Shown piece by piece: positions 55,801 to 63,363 of a stretch of 64,000 nt of DNA. The notes beneath the pieces were generated by a model. That model was not told the DNA's origin. It did not search any database and saw nothing but the letters and a program-made list of their open reading frames with translations. The stretch is from Actinostola sp. cb2023 (Eukaryota; Cnidaria; Anthozoa; Actiniaria; Actinostolidae): the NCBI GenBank assembly GCA_033675265.1, contig JAUJYZ010001301.1, positions 235,001 to 299,000 of the forward strand, written 5' to 3'. The stretch's first letter is position 1; each line of letters starts with the position of its first letter. The position numbers and the translations under genes are program-made.

Positions 55801-58571
55801 TTGGGGCCATCGACTGTACACATAATGCACATTTATACATGTATCATTAGGCATCAAAAATTCATGAATGAAAAGTTAGCAATATAGAGGTACAAATCAA
55901 AAGGCCTTAATAATACTAGTAATGTCATACACTGACCAGTGTTGTCGAGACAGGGGATTAGTTTCGGTGACATTATGTCACTTCTAAAAATAGCATCCAT
56001 GACCGCAGCCTAGATCAAGTGTTAAACATGATTGCCATTCAAGTAACACTACTCAACAATAGAGTACTAAAGTGTGACGTCACGAAACAATTAATTTTGC
56101 TTTTATAAATTTTTGATTTCCAGTTCAGATAGAATATCATGAAAGAAGTTCACACACCAATTTTTATGACAATCGGTTAAATAGCGGTCAAGATATGGCC
56201 AGTTGAATATATAATTTGCCTTAACAAATCACTGTATTTTCGGCTCCGTTCCTAAAGTTTAGAACGGAGCCGAAAATACAGTGATTTGTTAAGGCAAATT
56301 ATATATTCAACTGGCCATATCTTGACCGCTATTTAACCGATTGTCATAAAAATTGGTGTGTGAACTTCTTTCATGATATTCTATCTGAACTGGAAATCAA
56401 AAATTTATAAAAGCAAAAATTATTTTTTATGACGTCATGACTTTAGTACTCTATATGCAAAACACTATCAATTTCAATGACCATCTACTACTGTACGTTG
56501 TACAGAGTTCTATAGTACTGATGCAGTGTACATATATTTTGAGTATGTAACCTCTGCCATGTTTTTAAATTTGCATGTCCATTGTGAAGGCTTAAAATGA
56601 CAATAGTACATGTCACAAAGGCCTCCAGGGGAGACGGAACACAGCCATGACCTACAAGAACATCTACTGCATATACTATACATGTACTACAATCATGTTT
56701 TTTACAGTACATAGAAATTACTACAAGTACAAAAAAAAAATTCTGGCAATAATACAACTACATGTACATGTAAGTGATAACGAATCTACAGATCTATAGA
56801 ATGTACGTCTTATTTTGACTGTCTACACAACGTTAAACTTATAAATAATCAAACGCTTCTCCAAATAAACAAATACGTCCACCACATGTTCAGTAAGGAT
56901 TTCAAGCCACGCTTGATTTAGTAGAAACTGTATATTGACACTAATCCATCGATGTAATACACCGTATTTCCGACCTCCAACCTCACCTATAGGCGTCGGT
57001 TTGTATTTTTAGAGTCTAGAAGAATCGGCCGATTGTAGGAAATGCTCTGAATTGTATTGTAATCACAGCAACCCCTTCAAGCCACAAGAGAATCAAAAGC
57101 CAGCGTGTGGCTTTATTGTAGTGACTCTGTAGTGTAACGATTATACTTCAGCAACGCAGACTGCAACTCCTCACCCTTCAATCTGAACAATAATCTGACC
57201 TTGCTTTCGGGAGACAAATGTCAGCGAAATTGAAGATAAGGATAAAAGAGTAAATAGAGGACGATTACGATTATGAGAAGAATTGCTTTTTGATCTCACT
57301 CGATGACACGCTGGTCAACACTGTTAGTGTTACAACTTCGAACAAAGAACCTTTCCAAAGGAAGACTTTAATATATTTAACACCTTCGTAACAAATCGAC
57401 TGGATAATCCATCATTAAATGACTTTGTCCAGCTCTCAAAACCCACCATGATTCCTCGAAGGTGATCATTTGAACTTTTAACGCGAGAATTCCGGCCAAA
57501 ATTTGGAATGCAATGCAATCGACAAGAAAAATGATGTCAGTTTCTTGCTAGTCATTTTTCTCGTTTTGTTTGTTGTTGATCGTAAAAAAGATCAAAGTCC
57601 CTTTGATGATCGGTAAAAACCCTGTTGCATCGCGTAATGTTTGCTAAGCTTTGTGCTAGAAGCATAAACAAGTTGGATTTTAGCCAACAAGACTGCGAAC
57701 TGTGGTGATTCACGGCCAAATTTGACTCAACAAAACCACTATTCACGAGTGTCTTAGACTTTTTTAAGAGTGTGGCATTAAGAAAGTTCCTCCCTCTTTC
57801 CAAAATTAAACCTAAATAATGAATACTTTATAAACAAAACGACCAGATTTAACCTGAAGTGAAAATTTCATTTTCAAGATTCACTCACCGTTGACGACGA
57901 TGGAGGCGCAAAAGTCGGCACGTACAGTGGACTATCTTCTCCAAAAAGCTCTCTCCGTCCAACATAACCCCTTGAAAATGTATAATGTCTTGATAGCTCT
58001 CTCTGCTGTGAAGCAAAAGCTACAGGATCGTGGGGAAGATCGTTTCTGTAGACCGAGGAGGACGGGTCTTCTTCGTCCACTTCATCGACGAGACTTCCGG
58101 AGTCGTTCCTCAAATGCAGTCTTGGTGGAAGTTGAGGTCGTCTTGGCGGCAGAGACGGCGGAGTAGTGACGTTCTCAAGCCTCTTAATAAACTCTTGTCT
58201 CTTTTTTTCTGCCTCGGAGCTAAGGCCTTCGTTCCCTAGGACTTCCCGAAGAAAGCATTCAAGGCCTGGAAGGGTTTGGTTGATGGCTGCGAGAACATCA
58301 AACAGAAAATATTGATTCGACTCGCTGTCTTTCCAAACAGTTATACGAGGGAAAAATGCTTTATACATAGCTCGAATTCCTTTTACAGCTCTTAAAGTAC
58401 CCTTGCATATTGAAAAGAAAACATTAATGTGTCCATAAAGGTGTTTATATACGATGCTTCGTTAGAAAAATAAACTGGCGTCTTTTTTATTACATCAAAC
58501 GCTGTCTTCGCCGAGTAAACGCTTTCAAAAACACCCAAGAACTTACCAAACAGTTTATCTGACTTATCCAT
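34918..58571 (-). CDS. multi-PH-domain scaffold protein, 13 exons, about 2,284 aa
   Basis: Exons in transcript order: 58571-58547, 58388-57889, 51075-50843, 50074-49844, 47893-47629, 47441-46983, 45297-45101, 44327-44033, 42958-42837, 40831-40680, 40451-40351, 40012-37716, 36897-34918. Exit phases of exons 1 to 12: 1, 0, 2, 2, 0, 0, 2, 0, 2, 1, 0, 1; the summed length closes in frame if one base is removed in exon 12 (AAA at 38074-38076) and one in exon 13 (TTTT at 36570-36573). PH domains bind phosphoinositides or proteins at membranes. Six PH-like units are visible, joined by Ser/acidic linkers, with a helical N-terminus (LECFLREVLGNEGLSSEAEKK) recalling AFAP1-family actin adaptors. No enzyme domain seen, so an adaptor role is inferred. 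The exon 1/exon 2 junction is the least certain. Start: ATG at 58571 in GCAATGG context. Confidence 0.85.
37499..37646. mobile_element. MITE, GGCCCTGGTTG family, PH intron 12
   Basis: Ends GGCCCTGGTTACATGAAAG / CTTTCGTGCAACCGGGGCC, with arms ATCCAACGGATAAAA. It ends 70 bases before the exon 12 donor side. A second inverted pair (CTACAACCCTATGCAAAAT / TTTTGCAAAGGGTTGTAAG) lies just upstream at about 37318-37488. Confidence 0.8.
37716..40012 (-). CDS. PH gene exon 12: PH domains 3 to 6
   Basis: One 2.3-kb exon encodes four PH units. PH3: SGFLTEV...RRWCVVKNG ... FDKWIGVL. PH4: GGQLTEV...RVRWCTIKD ... YERWVKQI. PH5: TKWCVVSSDFFFVYD ... VIQWLSVL, without a clear first strand. PH6: GKFSGYL ... RRWCVLRDESLYVYD ... 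FEKWVTAI. The C-terminal Trp of each helix is kept. Acceptor AACCAACAG precedes 40012 with branch-like TTCTAAC. An extra A in plus-strand AAA (38074-38076) shifts the frame inside PH6; both flanking halves are otherwise canonical. The donor GTATG at 37711-37715 gives phase 1. Confidence 0.85.
40020..40320. repeat. CAGA/GAGA microsatellites in PH intron 11
   Basis: CAGACAGACAGACAG runs at 40046-40092 and 40244-40266, followed by GAGAGAGA at 40280-40300. Confidence 0.85.
40911..42010. repeat. 1.1-kb GTCA-based satellite in PH intron 9
   Basis: Built on GTCAGTCA. The left part alternates ATTAACAAATGTAGTCAGTC and CACTCTTAGTAAGTCAGCTA higher-order units; from about 41580 the unit is ATTTAATTAGTCAGTCAGTC. 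No coding signal. Confidence 0.9.
42294..42698 (+). CDS. GIY-YIG endonuclease domain fragment (Penelope-like)
   Basis: 134 residues. SSRTGIVYKIKCDDCDFVYYGQTERSLKTR matches the GIY-YIG nuclease core (here GIVY...VYYGQ), with the C-x2-C knuckle typical of Penelope-like EN domains, the following EHKRA helix, and a downstream HANNTGH and EA.YS. In an intact element this domain follows reverse transcriptase and nicks target DNA. The ATG is probably internal to the original ORF; the upstream part is lost, so this is a remnant inside an intron of the opposite-strand PH gene. The frame is open to TGA, suggesting recent insertion. Confidence 0.75.
   Translation: MKKLANVFPRPKDPQDKSSRTGIVYKIKCDDCDFVYYGQTERSLKTRTTEHKRAISHNYSNSKITQHANNTGHTSDFNNTEIVASESNYHRRLFLEAWYSAHDRNAGNDYISIPDVYRAIELNTGTSMRSRSIF
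42725..42770 (+). ncRNA. hammerhead-ribozyme-like motif in Penelope-like end
   Basis: CTGATGA, then a hairpin GACTGT/ACAGTC with a 6-base loop, then GAAAC and GTC, the conserved order of a hammerhead core with minimal stem III. One extra A precedes stem II, so activity is uncertain. The same motif occurs inverted at 42131-42170. Penelope-like elements are known to carry such motifs in their LTR-like ends. Confidence 0.45.
42837..42958 (-). CDS. PH gene exon 9: short acidic linker
   Basis: Encodes about 41 residues rich in Ser, Asp and Glu (SVESSDTIDFMDTSNRSG ... LDEDLSGDA). Acceptor TTGTAG, donor AG|GTATGT. The Penelope-like insertion ends only 25 bases downstream of its donor. Confidence 0.75.
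42959..44032. other. PH intron 8
   Basis: No further exon seen. Holds a small palindrome (about 43238-43327, CATGCTCGAGGATCCAGTGG and complement) and an AATAATAAT microsatellite at 43780-43822. Confidence 0.5.
44033..45297 (-). CDS. PH gene exons 7 and 8: PH domain 2
   Basis: Exon 7 (45297-45101) gives the first strands: SGVLFQKRPLGVWSKRYCKL then DNKLLCY. Exon 8 (44327-44033) gives TITLRDHDVCLFD, KAYGFKVSHPSLVMFFFATD and the terminal helix VERWIELLSLA. The intron splits an Arg codon in phase 2 within the domain. The pattern (K-R-x-G-x-W-x-K ... KLLCY) is close to that of the first PH domain of AFAP1-family proteins, the basis for the tentative family link. The intron (44328-45100) holds GAT-rich microsatellite 44640-44775 and a small palindromic element at about 44785-44899. 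Confidence 0.85.
45410..46215. repeat. 15-bp minisatellite, about 53 copies, PH intron 6
   Basis: The unit TTTAGTGTGTATTTA, with GTATA and GCGTA variants in the right third, repeats without indels for 700 bases. Because 15 is divisible by 3, two frames stay open and spell 5-residue repeats (LVCIY, FSVYL). Nothing suggests these are translated. Confidence 0.95.
46532..46942. mobile_element. about 410-bp MITE with CTAGGGTAACCCTA motifs
   Basis: Ends CCCTGCTTACAAGGGGGAGG / CCTCTCCCCTTGTAAACAG. The interior holds at least six CTAGGGTAACC-type words in both orientations. It ends just before the exon 6 donor of the PH gene. Confidence 0.75.
46983..47441 (-). CDS. PH gene exon 6: Ser/acidic linker
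   Basis: 153 residues, no domain. A Pro-rich start (YNPPLPPVPANSY) that could bind SH3 domains, a Ser/Asp/Glu tract (SSSESSSDDEEEDEEKKKE), then Ser-rich sequence with RLSYGESIASDE, echoing RLSFGEA in exon 3. Bounded by TTTAAG and CAG|GTAGG, phase 0 at both ends. Confidence 0.8.
47462..47605. repeat. short tandem repeat TGAAATTCCTGGATTTCC
   Basis: About eight diverged copies of a 15- to 18-bp unit just downstream of the PH exon 5 donor. Open on the minus strand but beyond the splice site. Confidence 0.8.
47629..50074 (-). CDS. PH gene exons 4 and 5: PH domain 1
   Basis: Exon 4 (50074-49844) encodes VIQGYLKDVKSKQRRWCVLK, DDKLYIFKTRDDP and IDLPNCDIGVDDKKKISYSF. Exon 5 (47893-47629) completes the fold with VQLAIEEGHDLSPWMSAIMA, then a linker ending VPVEYFS. 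The join is in phase 2 inside a Ser codon. The intron between holds HINE copy 4 and the 49325-49447 palindrome. Exon 4's acceptor region is partly duplicated upstream at 50415-50470. Confidence 0.85.
48447..49261 (+). mobile_element. Helitron2/HINE-like element, copy 4, PH intron 4
   Basis: 5' ACTCGGGCCCAGGCCGCAGG hairpin, then TTAGAAAATGCG. 3' GCCCGAGTGAACGCTCATTG, AGCGT, CTTG, then TT. The body resembles 27949-28730. Confidence 0.75.
49325..49447. mobile_element. 123-bp palindromic MITE
   Basis: Ends GAAGCACGTGGGAATTGGAA / TTCAATTCCCAAGTGCTTG, with inner AGAAGTG/CACTTCT pairs. Confidence 0.6.
50120..50400. mobile_element. 281-bp mariner-type MITE
   Basis: Ends CAGTCATTTGCAAAAATTCT / AGAATATTTGCAAATGACTG, flanked by TA at 50118-50119 and 50401-50402. 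CAGT termini and TA duplication fit Tc1/mariner. Inner arms carry GGGTGCATTATGGGTAATTA. Confidence 0.8.
50415..50470 (-). pseudogene. partial duplicate of the PH exon 4 start
   Basis: About 55 bases repeat 50030-50083, that is the acceptor and the first part of exon 4 (FKKEVKIYDTVNLSD), with three or four substitutions. The AG of the acceptor survives (TAG instead of CAG). It lies upstream of the real exon in transcript order, across the mariner-type MITE. Too short for a PH domain. Confidence 0.7.
50545..50743. mobile_element. MITE, AATAGAGTCGTTTTCGTATG family, copy 3
   Basis: Ends AATAGAGCCGTTTTCATATG / CATATGACAACGACTCTATT, with the family's TACGG/CCGTA inner motifs. Confidence 0.8.
50843..51075 (-). 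CDS. PH gene exon 3: Ser/Gly linker before PH1
   Basis: 77 residues: YGQRDSIKSSSSDELYERLS, FGEAACHPD, then a Gly-rich GARGGTGRGSGGKGKL. Phase 0 in, phase 2 out (TG|G, Trp). Joins exon 2 across a 6.8-kb intron full of mobile elements; an extra exon in that gap cannot be excluded, but phases match directly. Confidence 0.75.
51226..54433. mobile_element. 3.2-kb element with 19-bp TIRs and two mirrored motif arrays
   Basis: Perfect 19-bp inverted ends GGGTCATTTCACGGTATTT. Motif A (GTTACGGAGGGGAA): plus at 51250, 51418, 51615, 51629 and 54075; minus at 53888, 53907 and 54241. Motif B (GTTACAGACGTTACA): plus at 52850, 53018 and 53041; minus at 53413, 53434, 53623 and 53803. So A lies in the outer zones and B in the middle, mostly mirrored. 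No ORF over about 65 codons apart from noise. Target duplication is unclear (perhaps TATT). HINE fragments are nested at 51780-52192. Superfamily unknown; probably non-autonomous. Confidence 0.75.
51780..52192 (-). mobile_element. nested HINE-like fragments
   Basis: A minus-strand 5' end (AGTCGGGCTTCCTGTGG hairpin, ending at 52192 before AATT) continues leftwards with sequence matching copy 1 (1926-3231), including the GGTTCTACAGCGCATGC block. A plus-strand 3' end (GCCCGACT, hairpin, CCTG) ends at 51981. Two fragments or a rearranged copy. Confidence 0.5.
54441..55064 (+). mobile_element. Helitron2/HINE-like element, copy 6, variant termini
   Basis: 5' ACTCGATGGGCGTAGCCCGA with hairpin TCGAGT, then TATAAAATGGG. 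3' GCCCATCGAGTGCGCGCT..., CTAG, then TTTG. The terminal words differ from the other copies but are still complementary to one another. It lies 7 bases outside the right end of the 51226-54433 element. Confidence 0.65.
55065..56058. other. PH intron 2, no definite feature
   Basis: Contains a T-rich CCATGTTTTT tandem tract around 55690-55770, open on the minus strand as a Lys-rich frame. Nothing else recognised. Confidence 0.4.
56059..56454. mobile_element. 396-bp near-perfect palindromic MITE
   Basis: Ends ATAGAGTACTAAAGTGTGAC / ATGACTTTAGTACTCTAT. Arms of about 190 bases meet at GGAACGGAGCC-type complementary sequence near 56260. A short relative is at 25928-25967. Confidence 0.85.
56455..57888. 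other. PH intron 2, 5' part
   Basis: No exon, RNA gene or repeat identified. Short reading frames show no family resemblance. Confidence 0.4.
57889..58388 (-). CDS. PH gene exon 2: N-terminal helical region and Pro-rich linker
   Basis: About 167 residues: AVKGIRAMYKAFFPRITVW, a predicted helical stretch LPGLECFLREVL...EKKRQEFIKRLE, then PSLPPRRPQLPPRL, a strong SH3-ligand pattern, then acidic and Ser-rich sequence. The acceptor is placed at AAGAG (before 58388) because it gives phase 1 from the 25-base first exon; an alternative AG at 58404 would give phase 0. Donor GTGAGT at 57883-57888. Confidence 0.7.
58547..58571 (-). CDS. PH gene exon 1 (start codon)
   Basis: ATG in GCAATGG context, encoding MDKSDKLF, then donor GTAAGT in phase 1. 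Upstream on the minus strand is a 15-codon upstream frame starting at 58682 inside AAAATGGCGACC, a YY1-like element common near transcription starts. Confidence 0.6.
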
Positions 58572-59985
58572 TGCTTCTCCAAGCCCTAGCCCGGCATGTC
58601 AGCATCTTGTTTAACCCATTGGAACTTCAATTTCCTAGTCAAAATAATGAAAAACTGAGTGACTTCTCGAGGCGGTCGCCATTTTCTCTCGCAGTAGATC
58701 GAAGCTTGTGTTGACCCAGTGATCACATGACCTGTATTCTTGATTCTGATTGGTTGATATTATGGTAGATCACTCGTTGATTTGTTCGAAGCACGAACTA
58801 AAATACACAAGCTTTGTTCATATAAATTTGCTGATATTTTCATTTTAAATATTTCTCAAAATAATCGTTATACTTACAGAGCTACGGTGCATTAGCATTC
58901 ATATTGTTGTAGCGAGTCCATATTGAATTTCAAAAGGCACATGTGCCAATGGGTAAAAAAAACGTCATACGGTCCAAATTAGATTACTATCTATCAACAC
59001 ATTCCCGCCATGCAAATAAGTACAATATTCATAATATATTTTGTTAAAAAGTTACACATTAATTGTATATTTATACATAATAGATGATTCACGTTATTCG
59101 TAGAGTTCAGTGGTTGTAAAGTTGAAGGAATAAAAACATATTTTAAAAAGCGAACACATTTTTTTTTAATCAGTTCCGACGCCTTTACATTCAATTATTT
59201 ATGTCATTTAACTTAGAAAGTAGTAAATTAACGTTTAATTTGACGATCGTTGTCATTTATCAATTGTTTCGGCTTGATTATCTACTTTAGTATCTTCCGT
59301 TATTTCTCACAATGGCACGCACAGTTTCTCGTTGTCACGCGAGAAGTGAAAAAAGCCGTCTTTGAATTATCATTACTATTATTAATTTCTACCTAAGCCA
59401 GATAGCATCTGAACTAAAGCCACATCAAGCATATAATTATTATTTCTCAATCCAAGCAATATTATATATTTGAATATAATTCACTAGTTTACGAACGACG
59501 TTTCAAGAACACTTCGAAATCATATTAACATCACAATCGCCACTCAACTCATGATCAAGTGGAAACGGAATTGAAAGGCTGAAACGGTAAAGTACGTGGA
59601 ACAATGGGTAGTTCGATGGAGGTAAGAATCAGCTATTTCAACACGTTTTCTTTTCACGTCCACTGATAAGTCCTCGAGGAATGCAGAAAGGCACGACGAG
59701 GAAGTTCGTCCTCTACGGTAGTAAAGAGCGGTAGTATCAGACTTCCGGCTGTTTTCATCGGTCCATGGCTTATTAGAACTATGACTTTCAACTTTAGTGG
59801 CTGAAAATGAGATTGACTGATAATAGTCTGCATGGTTCAATAGCTTAAAACATCTATAGGTTAGATAAGTGAAAGATAACCATCAGGCCATCTTTACATT
59901 AAAATACATGCAAAATTCAATGAAAATCAATGCGAGTTATTTTTTCAGTCTCGAAATGACGACCGGCCTCAATTTTCCTTGGACG
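58572..59985. other. 5' flank of the PH gene
   Basis: The first 170 bases are the likely promoter/leader. The rest is AT-rich with no recognised feature. A 98-codon minus frame at 59544-59840 has no family resemblance or splice support. Confidence 0.4.
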
Positions 59986-60367
59986 AATGAGGGTTTATCA
60001 CGTAATTTCAAAACTTATAGGAGACATAGGACAAAACAATTATTATCATAGCTGGAAAGAGCTGGTTGAAATGCAGAAAAAATGTGAAGTTTGGAAATGA
60101 TCGCTTCACAAATTGCGAAGATATGAATTTTCAAAAATCGAAATTTTGTATGAAAACAGTTCATAGGCAAGAGTTGCCTGCCAGCGTAAATTTCCAAAGG
60201 TTTTCAATTCATATAAAATTTCGATTTTTGAAAATTCATATCTTTGCAATCAGTGTGAAGCGATCTTTCTCAAACTTCACATTTTTACTAATTTCAACGA
60301 GGTCTTTCCATCTATGATAATCATTTTTTTGTCCTATGAGTTTTGAAATTACATGATAAACCCTCAT
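59986..60367. mobile_element. 382-bp foldback MITE
   Basis: Arms from ATGAGGGTTTATCACGTAAT inward through AATTTTCAAAAATCGAAATT, complementary over about 150 bases to the right half ending ACATGATAAACCCTCAT. Confidence 0.8.
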
Positions 60368-60555
60368 TACTCGCTTCAGTTTGCGTTGTTCGAAAAATCA
60401 ATTCCGATTTCTTGCAAATTACAGGGATAAACATGCCCGAAGGTTGATATCGTAAATCACTTAGCCTAAGTGACACTTGACTGGCTTCTTTTCGGCAATT
60501 TTAAATTTATTTATTCATTATTTATTTTGTCTTTACGTTCTTTATTTCTTCCATC

Positions 60556-63359
60556 CAGGTATGATACCTCAAAAATGGAGTTATTTTAATAAATGTGCCA
60601 ACAAAATAAAACTTAACACAATTTATCTACATGACAAGAGAAATCTTTTTGAGCACATGTTTGACTGATTTAGTTGCCATGGTAACCAGGGGGGGTAGTC
60701 AAACCCCGTCCGGCAGCCATTTTCTAGCAGCTATAACTCCTTTCCCTTTTAATCAATGGAAATGAAACTTTTGTTGCATATTTCTTAATATGTTTTGTAT
60801 ACAATGAACTAAAGAAAACTACTTAGGATGAATACTTTTGAAATTAGCACAAAAAATATAGTGTTATGACTCAACGGCATAGAAAGGCAATACAATTATT
60901 TTGTTTGTGCAGCAGATATTGCACAGAATGTGCTGATTCTAGTTCATTGTATAAAGGAATATGTGTAGGTTTGTCACTGCAAAAATCAAGCAAATCCATG
61001 AAATCCTTATAAAGATATCTTTGTTACAATCTCAGTTGTTGCACGGAATTTGATGTTTAGAGAAAATACAACTTGAAATTTCTTCAAAACTATCAAAGGA
61101 AGAAAAGAGCATAACACTCTAGTTCTAGCACTCTAAAACTGTCCAGGTGCATATGTTAGACCCTCTGCTTGCTTGTTCTTGTCATTCTTTCTCTTTTTGT
61201 TGCCTCTGAGAACTTTTCTTTTCTTTTTAGTAGCTACTTGACTTTTATATTGAGCAAGCTGAACCCTCGTTTCATCTTGACGCTTGCATCCTGCTTGGGT
61301 GTACTTGCCAGGAGAAATTCCTAGTCCCTGCAAAAGCTTGAGAACTGTTGTAGAGCCAATATTGAAGTGGGCAACAGCATCATACATGCCCAGTTCCAAT
61401 ATCTCCCTGCCGACATAGACTTCTTTGGGGAGTCGCTGCCAGATCATGCCATTCAGAGACTCGTTCTGGTTTTGAGTCTTGCCATGCAAACATTTGTTTA
61501 GCAAGTTCTCGTCACTGAGTCTAACATATTCTGGCTTGACTTTGGCAATTACATTTAAGGGAAGGCCAGATCCATGCTTGAATGTGTTGGTTCCATTGGC
61601 CTTGTCTTTCTGGAATTTACACCAGCTGTTGCTACCAGTAGGACAATGGTCGTGGAGGGGCATGGCATCTTTAGATGCACAATGAAACAGGCTTGCATGT
61701 ATTGCCTTTTTCATTCCCTGCAAATTTCCAACATTAGACCGAATTGCAATGCCATAATAATTCTGTAACTTGTCAATCTGAGCATCTGTCAGCTTTCCTT
61801 TTCCTCCAAGCCCTGGGTTGTCACGTTTCAGTTTGCGGAGCGCAGTCCCAACTCTCTTTTGCACATGTCCAATACACTCTCTTTTTTCAACAATAATCCC
61901 ATCAGCTTGGTAAACCTCTTTCACTCTATTAAAGCTTTTGTTGTCACCATCTCCAAAAAACTCAGTGTATCTGAGATTGTTCACTTCTACTGACCGTTTA
62001 AACATTCTGTCTACCCTTCCGGTTCCATTGCAGGTGCTGATCCCTTGAAATTGGCTTTACAATTAATGTGATCAGCCCTCCATCTTTGGTACTCAATAGA
62101 GTTTTTATCTAAGTGCTCATGAAGTTGGCATTGTTTACATGATACACTTAGGGCTTCAACATCAATAACTTTACCAGTATCCATAGAGATTGCAGTAACA
62201 CATCCATTATGGGAAGAGTAGCCTCTTCTTTGCCATGTCCCATCGAATGAAGCAGCACAGTCTGTAGGTTCATCTGAGTTTTGCTGGCCTTTCAAACATT
62301 TGATTTCTTTGCTAGCATTTTGCATACTCTCCTTTGCAACCTTTTTGACATGTTTACCGATAACACGTGAGTTCTTGGTGAATGATCTGGCCGTAGGAGG
62401 CGGAGGAATGTTCATCAACGAGCAGAATTTTTTAGCACCAGCATGTCCTTTTCCCAGAGCTCTCATGCCATACACTAGCCTTCTATTCACCTCAAAGCTT
62501 TTCCCCTGGCGTTTAGAAGTGCTGAATAAATGCTTCCAGCCACAATTCTCGCACAGAAGTCGTAGGCTTGGCCTTGAGGCACAACCATTTCTATTTAGAT
62601 CATCCTCCATTAACACGAGGCTAAACTGTCCACACTCTCCACATCTCAAGTGAACGAACACATCTGCCATAATTTCCATGTCACAGAAGCGATAACCAGT
62701 AATTATTGGCTCAAAGTCCCCTTCGGGTTCTTCTACAATCGTTTCTGCTTGCTTGGCTTCCACAATGTTCGTTTTAAGCTTTCTGTATGAGGCAGATTCT
62801 TGCTCCGATACTTGCTCGGCGTCATTGTTTTCATCGATGTCTTTCGATCCATTCGGACTATTTTCTAACCCGACCGAAGCGCTAGAATCGATGTTAGAAC
62901 ACCTACTATACCTATTACCACTAAATCGTCGCTTCTTGTTTCTTTTGGAAGCAAATTTTGGCATGATTTCTCAATATAAAGTCGAAGGAATACAGAATTT
63001 GAAAGTGTTATAAACGTTTATAGAAAATGGCGCTAGAAAATATGCTAAGCTCATGGGAACGAGGCTATTTCCAGTCCTTCTCAACACAGGAATCCCAACA
63101 TACAGAAATATAGCGAAAATAACGTTTTCCGGGCGTTTTCATGGCTTTTTCTCGTTGAAATCGACGCGTAAACAAATCCGTTGCCCTTAGCAACGCAACA
63201 ACAATGCTTAAAAATATACAAAAAACAGATATAAAGAGTTTTAAATGCTTAAAATAAAGCCTACTACATTAATATACGGTAAATTTCTGGTCAGATACAA
63301 CCCAAATATTTGTTTCAAGTTTCTTTCAAAATTGACCATTTTTTGGGTATCATACCACC
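60556..63359 (-). mobile_element. Mutator/Kolobok-type DNA transposon, 2.8 kb
   Basis: GGTATGATACC at 60558-60568 is inverted at 63346-63356, and the match extends to AAAAATGG. The right end reads AAGGTGGTATGATACC and abuts TTAA (63360-63363), the target used by Kolobok elements. The left end lacks the matching outer bases and TTAA, so it is decayed or misjudged. Encloses the transposase 61133-62964. Confidence 0.65.
61133..62964 (-). CDS. Mutator-like/Kolobok transposase, one frameshift
   Basis: About 610 residues in two overlapping frames, 62964-62011 and 62005-61133. Cuts and pastes its own DNA through a DDE (RNase H-like) active site. Visible: basic N-terminus; zinc-binding pairs HLRCGECGQF and LLCENCGWK; first acid in AASFDGTWQRRG; CKQCQLHEHL; second acid in FFGDGDNKSF; GHVQKRVGTALRKLK; KLQNYYGIAIRSN; third acid in NQNESLNGMIW; a basic C-terminal tail. 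The first frame ends after MEPEG, and the second resumes with the next conserved segment (MFKRSV) when one C is restored in CCC at 62014-62016 (plus strand). Recently active or still intact if that base is an error. Single exon, as usual for such elements. Confidence 0.85.
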
Positions 63360-63363
63360 TTAA

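Noticed and set aside
55520..55840. 106-residue Lys-rich minus-strand frame with a tail (EKSTKYAVEILNILKKF) faintly like recombinase-type element proteins
   Set aside because: The first half is a CCATGTTTTT tandem tract and the similarity is too short; kept only as a remark.
59544..59840. 98-residue minus-strand frame
   Set aside because: No recognisable motif, no splice sites with good partners, AT-rich surroundings.
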